Below, piece after piece: positions 1-5,830 of a DNA stretch of 5,931 nucleotides. The notes below the pieces were generated by a model, which saw only the letters and a list, made by a program, of their open reading frames with translations, made no database searches and was not told the origin of the DNA. This DNA comes from Deltaproteobacteria bacterium (GTDB lineage: Bacteria; Desulfobacterota; Syntrophia; Syntrophales; Smithellaceae). Numbering within the stretch: the stretch's first letter is position 1; the number at the start of each line of letters is the position of its first letter. The position numbers were made by a program, and so were the translations under genes. Where the stretch lies: contig JAGFXG010000085.1 of NCBI GenBank assembly GCA_017860985.1, forward strand, positions 1 to 5,931, given 5' to 3'.

Positions 1-160
1 AGCCGATAAATTGAACAGCGCCTATACGCTGATTTTTGGCGATAAGGAAATGGATGAAGCAAGAGTCGAATTACGGGACATGAACACCAAAAACCAAAAA
101 AGTCTGCCTCTGGATCATTTGCTGGAGGACCTGACAAATCTTTTAAAGAAGAGGGAATAG
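1..160 (+). CDS. hisS: Histidyl-tRNA synthetase, C-terminal end (partial)
   Basis: This is the last 52 codons of a gene entering from the left; the reading frame begins at base 2 and ends at TAG 158-160. The translation contains [20 protein letters not shown] followed by [12 protein letters not shown]. This matches the end of the class II HisRS anticodon-binding domain, where a hydrophobic strand, a Gly-Asp/Glu turn, a 'valk-lRdM-t-Q' strand and a final helix are conserved. The enzyme attaches histidine to tRNA(His) in the cytosol. The stop lies 4 bases before the aspS start. hisS-aspS is a common bacterial gene pair, and this supports the assignment. Only the C-terminal tail is visible, so catalytic motifs cannot be checked. 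Another class IIa synthetase with the same anticodon domain is possible but less likely. Confidence 0.82.
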   Translation, partial: ADKLNSAYTLIFGDKEMDEARVELRDMNTKNQKSLPLDHLLEDLTNLLKKRE

Positions 161-164
161 TTTT
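151..164 (+). promoter_or_regulatory. Ribosome binding site deciding the GTG start of aspS
   Basis: A purine-rich GAGGGA at 151-156 sits inside the last codons of hisS, about 10 bases from its GAGG core to the GTG at 165. No other start codon lies nearby in this frame, so the GTG is accepted. Confidence 0.6.
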
Positions 165-1937
165 GTGAGCCAGTTTATTTCAAAAGATAAAAGAACACAC
201 TACTGCGGAAGCTTAGCCGAATCACATGATGGCGAAGAAGTGGTTTTAATGGGATGGGTGCATCGAAGACGCGATCATGGAGGCGTGATTTTTGTCGATT
301 TGCGAGACCGTGAAGGGATTGTGCAAATCGTCTTCAACCCGGAAGCGGGAGAAACCGTCCACAGTGAAGCCCACAAAATCCGCAGTGAATATGTCATTGC
401 AGTAAAAGGCAAAGTGCGAATACGTCCGGAAGGAATGACCAATCCCGAGCTTGCAACCGGTCAGGTGGAAGTCCTCGTTTCCGATCTGGAGATCCTGAAT
501 GAATCCAAAACACCCCCCTTCTCTTTCGATGATGAGGACATCTCGGAAAACATCCGGCTGAAATACCGCTATCTGGATCTGCGCCGTCCGGCGATTCAAA
601 AAAATCTGTTTTTGCGCAGCCGGTTGGCGGCAGCTACGCGCCGCTATTTTGAAGAAAACGGATTCATTGAAGTTGAAACGCCGTTTCTGACCAAAAGCAC
701 ACCGGAAGGTGCGCGCGACTACCTGGTGCCAAGCCGCATCAACAAAGGAACGTTTTATGCCCTGCCGCAATCGCCGCAAATCTTCAAGCAGCTGCTGATG
801 GTTTCGGGATTCGACCGCTATTACCAGATTGTCAAATGCTTCCGCGACGAGGATCTTCGCGCCGACCGTCAGCCCGAATTCACACAGATTGACGTCGAAA
901 TGTCCTTTATCACCGAGGAAGACATCATGCAGATGATGGAAGGCCTGATGGCGTCAATATTCAAGGTCTGCCTGGGCAAAGAACTTTCGCTTCCCCTGCC
1001 CAGACTGACCTACGCCGACGCGATCAGCCGCTATGGTAAGGACAATCCCGACGTACGCTTCGGCATGGAAATCAAGGATATCACCGATATCGTGAAAAAC
1101 TCCGGCTTTAAGCTGTTTGCGGAAGTCGCCGCACATGGCGGTGTAATTAAGGCTATTAATGCCAATCAGGCCTCGGGACTGTCCCGCAAAGACCTGGACG
1201 GTCTTGCGGAATTTGTCGCCATTTATGGCGCGAAGGGACTGGCCTGGGCAAAAATCAACGCTGCCGACTGGACATCTCCCATCTTTAAATTCCTGAAGCC
1301 TGAGGAAACCACAGGCATTGGGCAATTGCTAAACGCCAAAGAAGGCGACATTCTTTTCTTTGTCGCGGACACCCCCAAAGTGGTTCATGATTCTCTGGGA
1401 AATTTGCGTGTGCACCTTGCCAGGAAACTGAACCTGATCGATCCCGATGCACTGGCCTTTACCTGGGTTACGGAATTTCCGCTCATGGAATATTCGGAAG
1501 CGGAAAAACGGTATGTCTCCACGCATCATCCCTTCACTTCTCCGTTTTTGGAAGACCTGCCTCTATTGACCACCGATCCGGGAAAAGTCAGAGCCAGAGC
1601 CTATGACCTGGTTCTGAACGGTTCGGAAATCGGCGGCGGCAGCATCCGCATACACCGCAAGGACATTCAGGCGCAGGTTTTCAGCGCTCTGGGGTTGAGC
1701 GATGAGGAAGCACGGCTGAAATTCGGATTCCTGCTGGATGCTTTAGAATACGGGGCCCCACCCCACGGAGGGCTGGCTTTCGGTCTGGACCGGTTGACCA
1801 TGATCATGACCAATGCGGAATCGATTCGGGACGTGATCGCCTTTCCGAAAACACAAAAAGCAGCATGCCTGCTTTCCGACGCGCCATCGAAAGTCAGCAT
1901 CGAACAATTGATGGAATTGTCACTGAAAATTATTTAA
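165..1937 (+). CDS. aspS: Aspartyl-tRNA synthetase, probably nondiscriminating (Asp/Asn)
   Basis: Complete 590-aa bacterial-type class II AspRS, the usual length, which charges tRNA(Asp) with aspartate in the cytosol. Domains in order: OB-fold anticodon-binding domain (about 1-115), catalytic core with motif 1 ending at P173 (VETPFL), motif 2 around F226-R227 ([16 protein letters not shown]), the bacterial GAD insertion (about 298-425), the core resuming at THHPFTSP (about 453) and [12 protein letters not shown] (about 486), and motif 3 at G536-R543 (GLAFGLDR). H38 (in HRRRDHGG) and G90 (in RPEGMTNP) occupy the positions of His31 and Gly82 of Pseudomonas aeruginosa AspRS, which mark enzymes that also aspartylate tRNA(Asn); E. 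coli has Leu and Lys there. The GTG start is the first in frame, 4 bases after hisS, with a GAGG (151-154) ribosome binding site inside the end of hisS. That spacing implies cotranscription and translational coupling. No internal damage is seen. Confidence 0.97.
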   Translation: MSQFISKDKRTHYCGSLAESHDGEEVVLMGWVHRRRDHGGVIFVDLRDREGIVQIVFNPEAGETVHSEAHKIRSEYVIAVKGKVRIRPEGMTNPELATGQVEVLVSDLEILNESKTPPFSFDDEDISENIRLKYRYLDLRRPAIQKNLFLRSRLAAATRRYFEENGFIEVETPFLTKSTPEGARDYLVPSRINKGTFYALPQSPQIFKQLLMVSGFDRYYQIVKCFRDEDLRADRQPEFTQIDVEMSFITEEDIMQMMEGLMASIFKVCLGKELSLPLPRLTYADAISRYGKDNPDVRFGMEIKDITDIVKNSGFKLFAEVAAHGGVIKAINANQASGLSRKDLDGLAEFVAIYGAKGLAWAKINAADWTSPIFKFLKPEETTGIGQLLNAKEGDILFFVADTPKVVHDSLGNLRVHLARKLNLIDPDALAFTWVTEFPLMEYSEAEKRYVSTHHPFTSPFLEDLPLLTTDPGKVRARAYDLVLNGSEIGGGSIRIHRKDIQAQVFSALGLSDEEARLKFGFLLDALEYGAPPHGGLAFGLDRLTMIMTNAESIRDVIAFPKTQKAACLLSDAPSKVSIEQLMELSLKII

Positions 1938-1971
1938 AATCAGATAGGTTTTTTATATTTTTCACCTGGTC

Positions 1972-1990
1972 GTTGCGAGCACATCGCAAC
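1972..1990. repeat. Perfect 7-bp inverted repeat downstream of aspS
   Basis: GTTGCGA at 1972-1978 and TCGCAAC at 1984-1990 form a perfect 7-bp stem with a 5-base loop (GCACA), 35 bases after the aspS stop. No T-tract follows on the plus strand, so it is not a standard intrinsic terminator, although it could still protect the 3' end of the mRNA. The surrounding text (CGTTGCGAGCAC, then CGCAACAATCCCGTC) resembles the GC-rich dyads of dispersed intergenic repeats with the pattern 'cattgcgagc...gcgaagcaatc' that I recall from many bacterial genomes. Only one copy is present in this window, so repeat membership is an inference. Confidence 0.5.
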
Positions 1991-2026
1991 AATCCCGTCA
2001 ATTCTAATATGAACGATTATCGAAAT

Positions 2027-2035
2027 GGAGGGCAC
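2027..2035 (+). promoter_or_regulatory. Ribosome binding site of the pentapeptide gene
   Basis: GGAGG at 2027-2031 lies 4 bases before ATG 2036. Together with the export signal that begins right at this ATG, it fixes the start here and not at the in-frame ATG at 1865 inside aspS. Confidence 0.75.
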
Positions 2036-2482
2036 ATGAAAACAGAGAGCAGAACGTTGTTACTGGTCGTTTTTATTTTGATGTTCCTTACCCTACCCCT
2101 CGTGGGAGCAAATGCGTCAAGCAATTCACAGATCAAACAACTGAAAAGCACAAAGACATGTTCCTCATGCAACCTCAGCGGGGCAAACCTCAGCAAGTTG
2201 GACTTGAGTGGTGCAAACTTGAGCAAGTCGAACCTGAGCGGAGCAAACCTTAGTGAGTCGAACCTGAACGGGGCTAACTTAAGCGAATCGAACCTGAGTA
2301 GAGCAAACTTAAGCGGGGCAAAACTGAATAAAACAAATTTCAGCGGGTCAAACTTAAGTGAAGCAATTATGAACAAAGCGGATCTGTCTGGAACAATCCT
2401 GACAGGATCGAACCTCAACGGCGTGACGTGGAATGACGGGGCAAAATGTAAAACACCTTCAATTGGACAGTGCAATAAATAA
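2036..2482 (+). CDS. Exported pentapeptide-repeat protein with cysteine-bearing caps
   Basis: 148-aa protein. Residues 1-27 form a Sec signal peptide: a short charged start (MKTESR), a hydrophobic stretch to about G24, and a signal peptidase I site ANA|SS. Residues 45-129 are 17 consecutive pentapeptides of the A(N/D)LSx type, centred on L47, L52 and so on to L127, with only F102 and M112 replacing Leu. The family folds as a four-sided right-handed beta-helix, so this makes about four turns. The helix is capped by C42-S-S-C45 at the front and C138/C146 (tail W132-N-D-G, then KCKTPSIGQC) at the back. Export makes disulfides at both ends plausible. Residues 49-88 follow a 10-residue period (GANLS plus K/E-x-N/D-L-S/N). 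The protein probably sits in the periplasm or outside the cell. Its function is unknown. Cytosolic DNA-gyrase-protecting relatives (Qnr/MfpA) are unlikely analogues because of the signal peptide. It follows aspS by 98 bases and is probably transcribed separately. Confidence 0.88.
   Translation: MKTESRTLLLVVFILMFLTLPLVGANASSNSQIKQLKSTKTCSSCNLSGANLSKLDLSGANLSKSNLSGANLSESNLNGANLSESNLSRANLSGAKLNKTNFSGSNLSEAIMNKADLSGTILTGSNLNGVTWNDGAKCKTPSIGQCNK
2168..2422 (+). repeat. In-frame 15-base coding repeats (17 units) inside the pentapeptide gene
   Basis: 255 bases encode the 17 pentapeptides, and the DNA shows a partial 30-base higher-order period. Half of each 30-base unit is kept nearly intact: TCG-AAC-CTG occurs at codons 65-67, 75-77 and 85-87, and TCG-AAC-CTC at 125-127. 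The other half (GANLS) is conserved as protein but uses different Leu codons. It is a protein-coding repeat, not a CRISPR or satellite array. Confidence 0.85.
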
Positions 2483-2695
2483 AATGTTTGTTTCTTATTT
2501 TCCCAATTCATACAACGCAAGAGATGGCTTCTGTGCTGATACCGATTCAGCTTAAGAAATGAACCTGAAAGCGGAGATCAAGTGCGGTTTGTCATCAAAG
2601 CGATTCATGCTTTGCCGATCAAATAATAAACCATTACTAAGATCGCATGAAATAACGCGGATTTATAATCTTATGTGTTAAAATTTGTGTTTGCC
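2483..2695. other. Convergent intergenic gap, AT-rich, no clear signal
   Basis: 213 bases lie between the stop of the pentapeptide gene (plus) and the stop of the b5/DUF2231 gene (minus). Two small dyads are visible: GCTGA/TCAGC at 2535-2551 (5 bp, 7-base loop) and CAAAGC/GCTTTG at 2596-2614 (6 bp, 7-base loop). Neither is followed by a T-run on either strand, so no intrinsic terminator can be called for either gene. No convincing coding region is present. Confidence 0.6.
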
Positions 2696-3415
2696 TTATT
2701 TGCTTTTGAGCACGGGAAAAACCAGTTTTCCACCGTGTTCGCCGATAATCGAAACCAGCGGCAGGCACAGAAAAATCAGCACCGGCACAATTTTTTCCCA
2801 ACCGGCAGGATTTTGCAGAATCGCCGGTCTGACGATTAGTGCCGTGATGATAATGACATCAAAAAACAAAAGCAAAACGGAAAAAACAGTTTTTCGGATA
2901 ATTATGGGATTGCGCTTGCCTGAATAATTAACCAGCCACGCCAGGATTCCCGTGCCGATCGCCGCCGGCAAAGATAATGTTCCTAAGACATAGAGATAGA
3001 AAACGGCGTCAAGCAGTCCCTGCGCCGGATTGATCAGATAATACCAGGAAAGAAAAAGCGGGGCGATAATAAAAATCGCCATGGGAAAATGAACCACCAT
3101 TGGATGCGGATGCCGTTTGAAAAACGGATAAGCATCCAAAAACGTTATCAGCCACCCCGGAAGCAACGGCGGTTTATCTTCTGGTTCTTTCGCCAGCGTT
3201 CCTTTTGCCTGGATTTTTCCCAAAACATCCCTGCCGTGTGGCGATGCGGCGATGGCCTCGGTCAGATCAGCGCCTGCCTGATGCCTGTTCATATGCGCGC
3301 CGTTTTTCCACAGACGGTTGCCCGTAACATCATATACTTTTCCATCCACAGCAACTAAAGCCTGGCGGCCTTCTTTGCCATCGTTTTTTGCTAAACTATC
3401 ACGGTCAAATTCCAT
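2696..3415 (-). CDS. Cytochrome b5-like domain fused to a DUF2231-like four-helix membrane domain
   Basis: 239 aa from ATG 3413-3415. Residues about 3-74 match the small bacterial cytochrome b5-like heme-binding fold: ALVAVDGKVYDVT, then LWKNGAHMNRHQAGADLTEA, then SPHGRDVL. H41, H45 and H60 are the candidate heme ligands. The stretch from about 88 to the end is a DUF2231-type membrane domain with the hallmark HPHPMVVHFP entering helix 1 and EHGGKLVF after helix 4. Helices lie at about 106-128, 137-163, 176-196 and 207-225. The loop between helices 2 and 3 is strongly basic (GKRNPIIIRK) and there is no signal peptide, so both ends, including the b5 domain, should face the cytosol. A redox or heme-linked role at the inner membrane is likely, but partner and reaction are unknown. 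An in-frame ATG at 3437-3439 lies upstream of the Shine-Dalgarno sequence and is rejected. The gene is downstream of, and on the same strand as, the ceramidase-like gene, 156 bases away, with its own candidate promoter. Confidence 0.85.
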   Translation of the reverse strand: MEFDRDSLAKNDGKEGRQALVAVDGKVYDVTGNRLWKNGAHMNRHQAGADLTEAIAASPHGRDVLGKIQAKGTLAKEPEDKPPLLPGWLITFLDAYPFFKRHPHPMVVHFPMAIFIIAPLFLSWYYLINPAQGLLDAVFYLYVLGTLSLPAAIGTGILAWLVNYSGKRNPIIIRKTVFSVLLLFFDVIIITALIVRPAILQNPAGWEKIVPVLIFLCLPLVSIIGEHGGKLVFPVLKSK

Positions 3416-3428
3416 TTTTTTCCTCCTC
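3416..3428 (-). promoter_or_regulatory. Strong Shine-Dalgarno deciding the b5/DUF2231 start
   Basis: Read on the minus strand, GAGGAGGA (3428-3421) followed by five A residues precedes ATG 3415. This near-perfect anti-16S match lies downstream of the alternative ATG at 3439, so translation must begin at 3415 and the protein is 8 residues shorter than the longest open frame. Confidence 0.85.
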
Positions 3429-3452
3429 GCGTAAGGCATTGATGTTTACGGC

Positions 3453-3482
3453 ATTATTGAGTATTTATGAAACGGTTGCTAA
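3453..3482 (-). promoter_or_regulatory. Candidate sigma70-type promoter of the b5/DUF2231 gene
   Basis: On the minus strand TTAGCA (3482-3477; 4 of 6 to TTGACA) and AATAAT (3458-3453; 5 of 6 to TATAAT) are separated by 18 bases. Transcription would start near 3446, giving a leader of about 30 bases that carries the Shine-Dalgarno. Found by eye in AT-rich sequence, so chance occurrence is possible. Confidence 0.35.
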
Positions 3483-3571
3483 GGAAAACTTTTTTTGACA
3501 ATGTCTTTCAAACCAGGCATAGGTCGGAACACTTAAAATCAGCTGACATTTTCTCAAGCCATCTTGCGGTT

Positions 3572-5590
3572 CTATGATTTGAACGCCTTCGAGAAAAACA
3601 TCTCCTGCCCCTGCCTGGGTTCGATCCTGAAGCGGTACCATCGCCCTTCCCTTTTCTCGGGGTTAAACCAACGGGTTTCGTATATCCCCATTTTGGCGCC
3701 AGTCAACTCACCTGTAAAGGTCACTGACAGGTCGTAGCCATCGTCATCAACACTGATACCACGTTCTTCCAGGGGGAACCATTTTGCCCCGTCCTCACTG
3801 TATTCGATGGATACCAGGCAGCGGTGAAGATTGATCAGCGTTGGGGGGACATCGGCCCACTTGAGGAGCCAGTGCTCCTCCCCGCCATCAGGTCTCCGCA
3901 GTTCTGGTTCCGCAAGCGTCTGCCGCCGGCCCTGCGGCTCATCATACTTCCGGTAGAATGTTTGTTCCGTAAGCCTGAACATCCATGGCCCGGGGTTGTC
4001 ACAGAATTCTTCCTGACGCACCAGATCACCGACGACCCTGGCGGCCTGCGCGGTGATGAAGGGATTGGTATTGGGGCCATAGAGCGTATGGCCGGCCTCG
4101 TAGCGCTGCTGGGCGTATTCCTCAGGGGTGGTGGAGTAGCCGGTATAGCCATTGGAAACACTCACCACCACAAAACGCGTGTCCGCAGGCATGCCGCCTT
4201 GAATCGCCGATTTCCGACAAGTCTCGGCAATGCGCCGGCCTGATTCCATGGTGACCTCGTAGGGAAGAGGCAGAAGAACTATATCACCCAGCCAGATGGC
4301 CTGAAAGGTGATTCTGTGGGGAAATTCATCCCTTGGAAGGATGAGCGACTGGAATGGCCACAGGGCTATCCTCCTGTTGCCATGGCATCCAGAGGTAAAG
4401 ATCCACCGTTTGGACCCTTCTTTAAAAAATGGCAGCCAGTTGAGGATGGGCGTGGGACCCCCGTCATACGCGCCGGCAAGAAGCGTATTGCCCACTCGGG
4501 GAGTATCGCATATCGCGATCCCGTCGACGGTATTGTTCCGGTAATAATCGACCTCCCGAAGGGCCGCACCTACCTTCACCCTCCCGCTGAGTTGTTTTTC
4601 CAGTGAGTTAAAAAGCCCGATCGCCTTCCGCCCCAAGCCGACACCGAGTCTTCGCGACTCCTTGTACCCTGGGCCATCAGAGATGATATCCGGTGCGTTG
4701 TCGGCATGGGTGCCGTTGACTACGGCATGAACGAACCCTGTATTTCTGTATTTCCTCGCCATTTCCCATTCGAGCTCCCTCTCAATATAGGCAAAGACAT
4801 CGGCGTTGTAGAGGATGTTTTGTGAAGGCACGGTTGTGCCGTGGATCGAGAAGCTGGTGAAGGCACCGGCTGGCACGTAGGCGCCGCTCCTGACGTCATA
4901 GCAGTCGATGCGCACCATATACATCATGGGATTTACTGCCTTGCGTATGTCCCTCGCCTTAACAGGATCGGCATTCAGATTCGCCCGGTAGGCCGAGATA
5001 CTGCGGTTGCGCGTGAAACCATAGGCTTCAATACTTCCCGTGGCAATCCTGGCAGGTCTCCTGCTGTTGTATGCATCGATGATCGCAGCGGCGATCTGGC
5101 CGGTTACAAAGTCGAAAAATTTCATATCCAGCCCGCCTGCGTTTGCCGTATTCATCAGGTAAAAATTGCTTCCCGAAAGATTGCCGGGGCCGGAATGGGT
5201 GTGGGTGGCCGACAGCATGATGCCTCGCAGATCCAGATCAGTCTTATCCGCCACCAGTTCGGCGACCCGGCGATGCACCAGTTCAGAACCTGTCAGGAGA
5301 TCGCACTGGACCAGGGCCACGGGCCCTCTATCCACGGGTTTAAGGTAGATGACGCGGGCGAACAGGCGTGTACGGAAACCCTTGCCGTAATTTGCGTTGG
5401 CTGAATAGCCTGCCATGGGCATGCCCGGCCGCGGGGTAATGTCCGCCCTACCGACACCGGCCAAAAGTGACGTATTACGCTCCGAAACTAAGGGCGTCGC
5501 CCGACGCACCTCCAGATTGATGGAGGAACTGCAGCCTATTGCGATACATGCTGCCAGCAAAACAGCGACTTTTGTAATCCCTCGGAACAT
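3572..5590 (-). CDS. Neutral/alkaline ceramidase-family lipoprotein, catalytic serine apparently replaced
   Basis: 672 aa, close to the about 670 aa of Pseudomonas aeruginosa ceramidase. A lipoprotein signal (MFRGITK, then a hydrophobic run) ends at C20 (AIGC) followed by Ser, predicting an outer-membrane lipoprotein; C15 (LAAC) also fits a lipobox but leaves a very short hydrophobic core. The N-terminal domain opens with AGVGRADITPRPGMPMAGY (44-62). Zinc-site residues are all present by pattern: H130/H132 in SATHTHSGPG, H250 in SIHGTT, E445 in PYEVTMESGRR, and Y482 in SNGYTGYSTTPEEY; the E-to-Y gap of 37 equals that of Glu411-Tyr448 in the P. aeruginosa enzyme. The segment matching the nucleophile motif GDxSPN reads ADNAPD (296-301), placing A299 where Ser is expected. 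From about 520 on is a beta-rich C-terminal domain. Family members hydrolyse the amide bond of ceramide; the substrate here is uncertain. The start at 5590 is chosen by its AGGAG. Its GC looks higher by eye than that of its neighbours. Confidence 0.9.
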   Translation of the reverse strand: MFRGITKVAVLLAACIAIGCSSSINLEVRRATPLVSERNTSLLAGVGRADITPRPGMPMAGYSANANYGKGFRTRLFARVIYLKPVDRGPVALVQCDLLTGSELVHRRVAELVADKTDLDLRGIMLSATHTHSGPGNLSGSNFYLMNTANAGGLDMKFFDFVTGQIAAAIIDAYNSRRPARIATGSIEAYGFTRNRSISAYRANLNADPVKARDIRKAVNPMMYMVRIDCYDVRSGAYVPAGAFTSFSIHGTTVPSQNILYNADVFAYIERELEWEMARKYRNTGFVHAVVNGTHADNAPDIISDGPGYKESRRLGVGLGRKAIGLFNSLEKQLSGRVKVGAALREVDYYRNNTVDGIAICDTPRVGNTLLAGAYDGGPTPILNWLPFFKEGSKRWIFTSGCHGNRRIALWPFQSLILPRDEFPHRITFQAIWLGDIVLLPLPYEVTMESGRRIAETCRKSAIQGGMPADTRFVVVSVSNGYTGYSTTPEEYAQQRYEAGHTLYGPNTNPFITAQAARVVGDLVRQEEFCDNPGPWMFRLTEQTFYRKYDEPQGRRQTLAEPELRRPDGGEEHWLLKWADVPPTLINLHRCLVSIEYSEDGAKWFPLEERGISVDDDGYDLSVTFTGELTGAKMGIYETRWFNPEKREGRWYRFRIEPRQGQEMFFSKAFKS

Positions 5591-5597
5591 TTTCAAT

Positions 5598-5602
5598 CTC
5601 CT
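5598..5602 (-). promoter_or_regulatory. Ribosome binding site deciding the ceramidase-like start
   Basis: AGGAG on the minus strand (5602-5598) lies 7 bases before ATG 5590-5588, where a typical lipoprotein signal begins. In-frame ATGs at 5638 and 5626 have no such site and would add a hydrophilic stretch ahead of the signal peptide. Confidence 0.75.
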
Positions 5603-5603
5603 G

Positions 5604-5629
5604 TGTATGTGTTTCCCTCTGCACATACA
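5604..5629 (-). promoter_or_regulatory. Leader hairpin abutting the ribosome binding site of the ceramidase-like gene
   Basis: TGTATGTG (5604-5611) and CACATACA (5622-5629) form a perfect 8-bp inverted repeat with a 10-base loop. In the mRNA of the minus-strand gene the stem ends one base before the AGGAG. The loop is purine-rich (CAGAGGGAAA). Its position suggests an effect on ribosome access or mRNA stability, but no known riboswitch or thermometer class is recognised. Confidence 0.5.
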
Positions 5630-5676
5630 TGGGGCCATTTTAAGGCATGAAGATCAGGAAACCTTTCGGTATCTTC

Positions 5677-5705
5677 AGTATGATACACTAATGTGTAATC
5701 GTAAA
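5677..5705 (-). promoter_or_regulatory. Candidate promoter of the ceramidase-like gene with a dyad in the spacer
   Basis: On the minus strand TTTACG (5705-5700; 4 of 6 to consensus) and CATACT (5682-5677; 4 of 6) are 17 bases apart. The spacer contains the inverted repeat TACAC-TAAT-GTGTA (5684-5697), a possible operator. The start would be near 5670, giving a leader of about 80 bases that contains the hairpin at 5604-5629. Based on eye inspection only. Confidence 0.35.
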
Positions 5706-5726
5706 GAACTTTTTGATCCTGGGTGG

Positions 5727-5750
5727 TTAATTCCATTAATGCTATATAGC
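5727..5750. promoter_or_regulatory. Adjacent dyads between the divergent genes
   Basis: TTAAT-TCC-ATTAA (5727-5739) is followed directly by the perfect 10-base palindrome GCTATATAGC (5741-5750). They lie between the two candidate divergent promoters, a usual place for operator sites. No known regulator motif is recognised, and short AT-rich palindromes arise often by chance. Confidence 0.3.
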
Positions 5751-5775
5751 GACGTTGTTTGAAAATTATTTTAAC

Positions 5776-5805
5776 TTGTAGACGGTTGGTGTGTCATGGT
5801 ACTGT
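5776..5805 (+). promoter_or_regulatory. Weak candidate promoter of the 3' gene
   Basis: TTGTAG (5776-5781) and TACTGT (5800-5805) are separated by 18 bases and lie 25 bases before the ATG at 5831. The matches are moderate (4 of 6 for each box). Confidence 0.3.
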
Positions 5806-5830
5806 AAATCCTGACTGAAGAAGGCGACAA

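Noticed and set aside
1865..2035. In-frame N-terminal extension of the pentapeptide gene starting inside aspS
   Set aside because: It overlaps the conserved aspS end in another frame, has no ribosome binding site, and would bury the signal peptide. ATG 2036 has GGAGG and starts the signal peptide.
2168..2422. Regular short repeats that could suggest a CRISPR or satellite
   Set aside because: The units are contiguous 15-base codon repeats with no unique spacers and keep one protein frame throughout.
2036..2482. A Qnr/MfpA-like gyrase-protection role for the pentapeptide protein
   Set aside because: Those proteins are cytosolic and longer. This one has a signal peptide and Cys caps, so DNA mimicry in the cytosol is not supported.
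2017..2520. Long minus-strand open frame opposite the pentapeptide gene
   Set aside because: Its repetitive translation is just the complement of the 15-base coding repeats. The plus-strand frame has the signal peptide, family repeats and ribosome binding site.
2535..2614. Two small dyads considered as terminators for the converging genes
   Set aside because: Stems are only 5 and 6 bp with 7-base loops, AT-containing, and no T-tract follows on either strand.
2559..2681. A 40-codon plus-strand frame in the convergent gap
   Set aside because: It has no Shine-Dalgarno, no recognisable motif and ordinary chance length. Nothing beyond the open frame supports it.
3416..3439. Upstream ATG at 3439 for the b5/DUF2231 gene
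   Set aside because: The strong GAGGAGGA lies between this ATG and the ATG at 3415, so the ribosome binding site serves the downstream start.
4841..5404. 187-codon plus-strand open frame inside the ceramidase-like gene
   Set aside because: It lies wholly opposite a family-matching coding region with conserved motifs. No ribosome binding site or recognisable domain is seen.
5591..5638. Upstream ATG at 5638 for the ceramidase-like gene
   Set aside because: It would add 16 mostly polar residues before a lipoprotein signal, and it overlaps the leader hairpin and Shine-Dalgarno, which belong to ATG 5590.
5415..5762. 115-codon plus-strand open frame over the ceramidase-like start
   Set aside because: It covers the antisense of the signal peptide, leader hairpin and candidate promoter, and its translation has no domain-like pattern.
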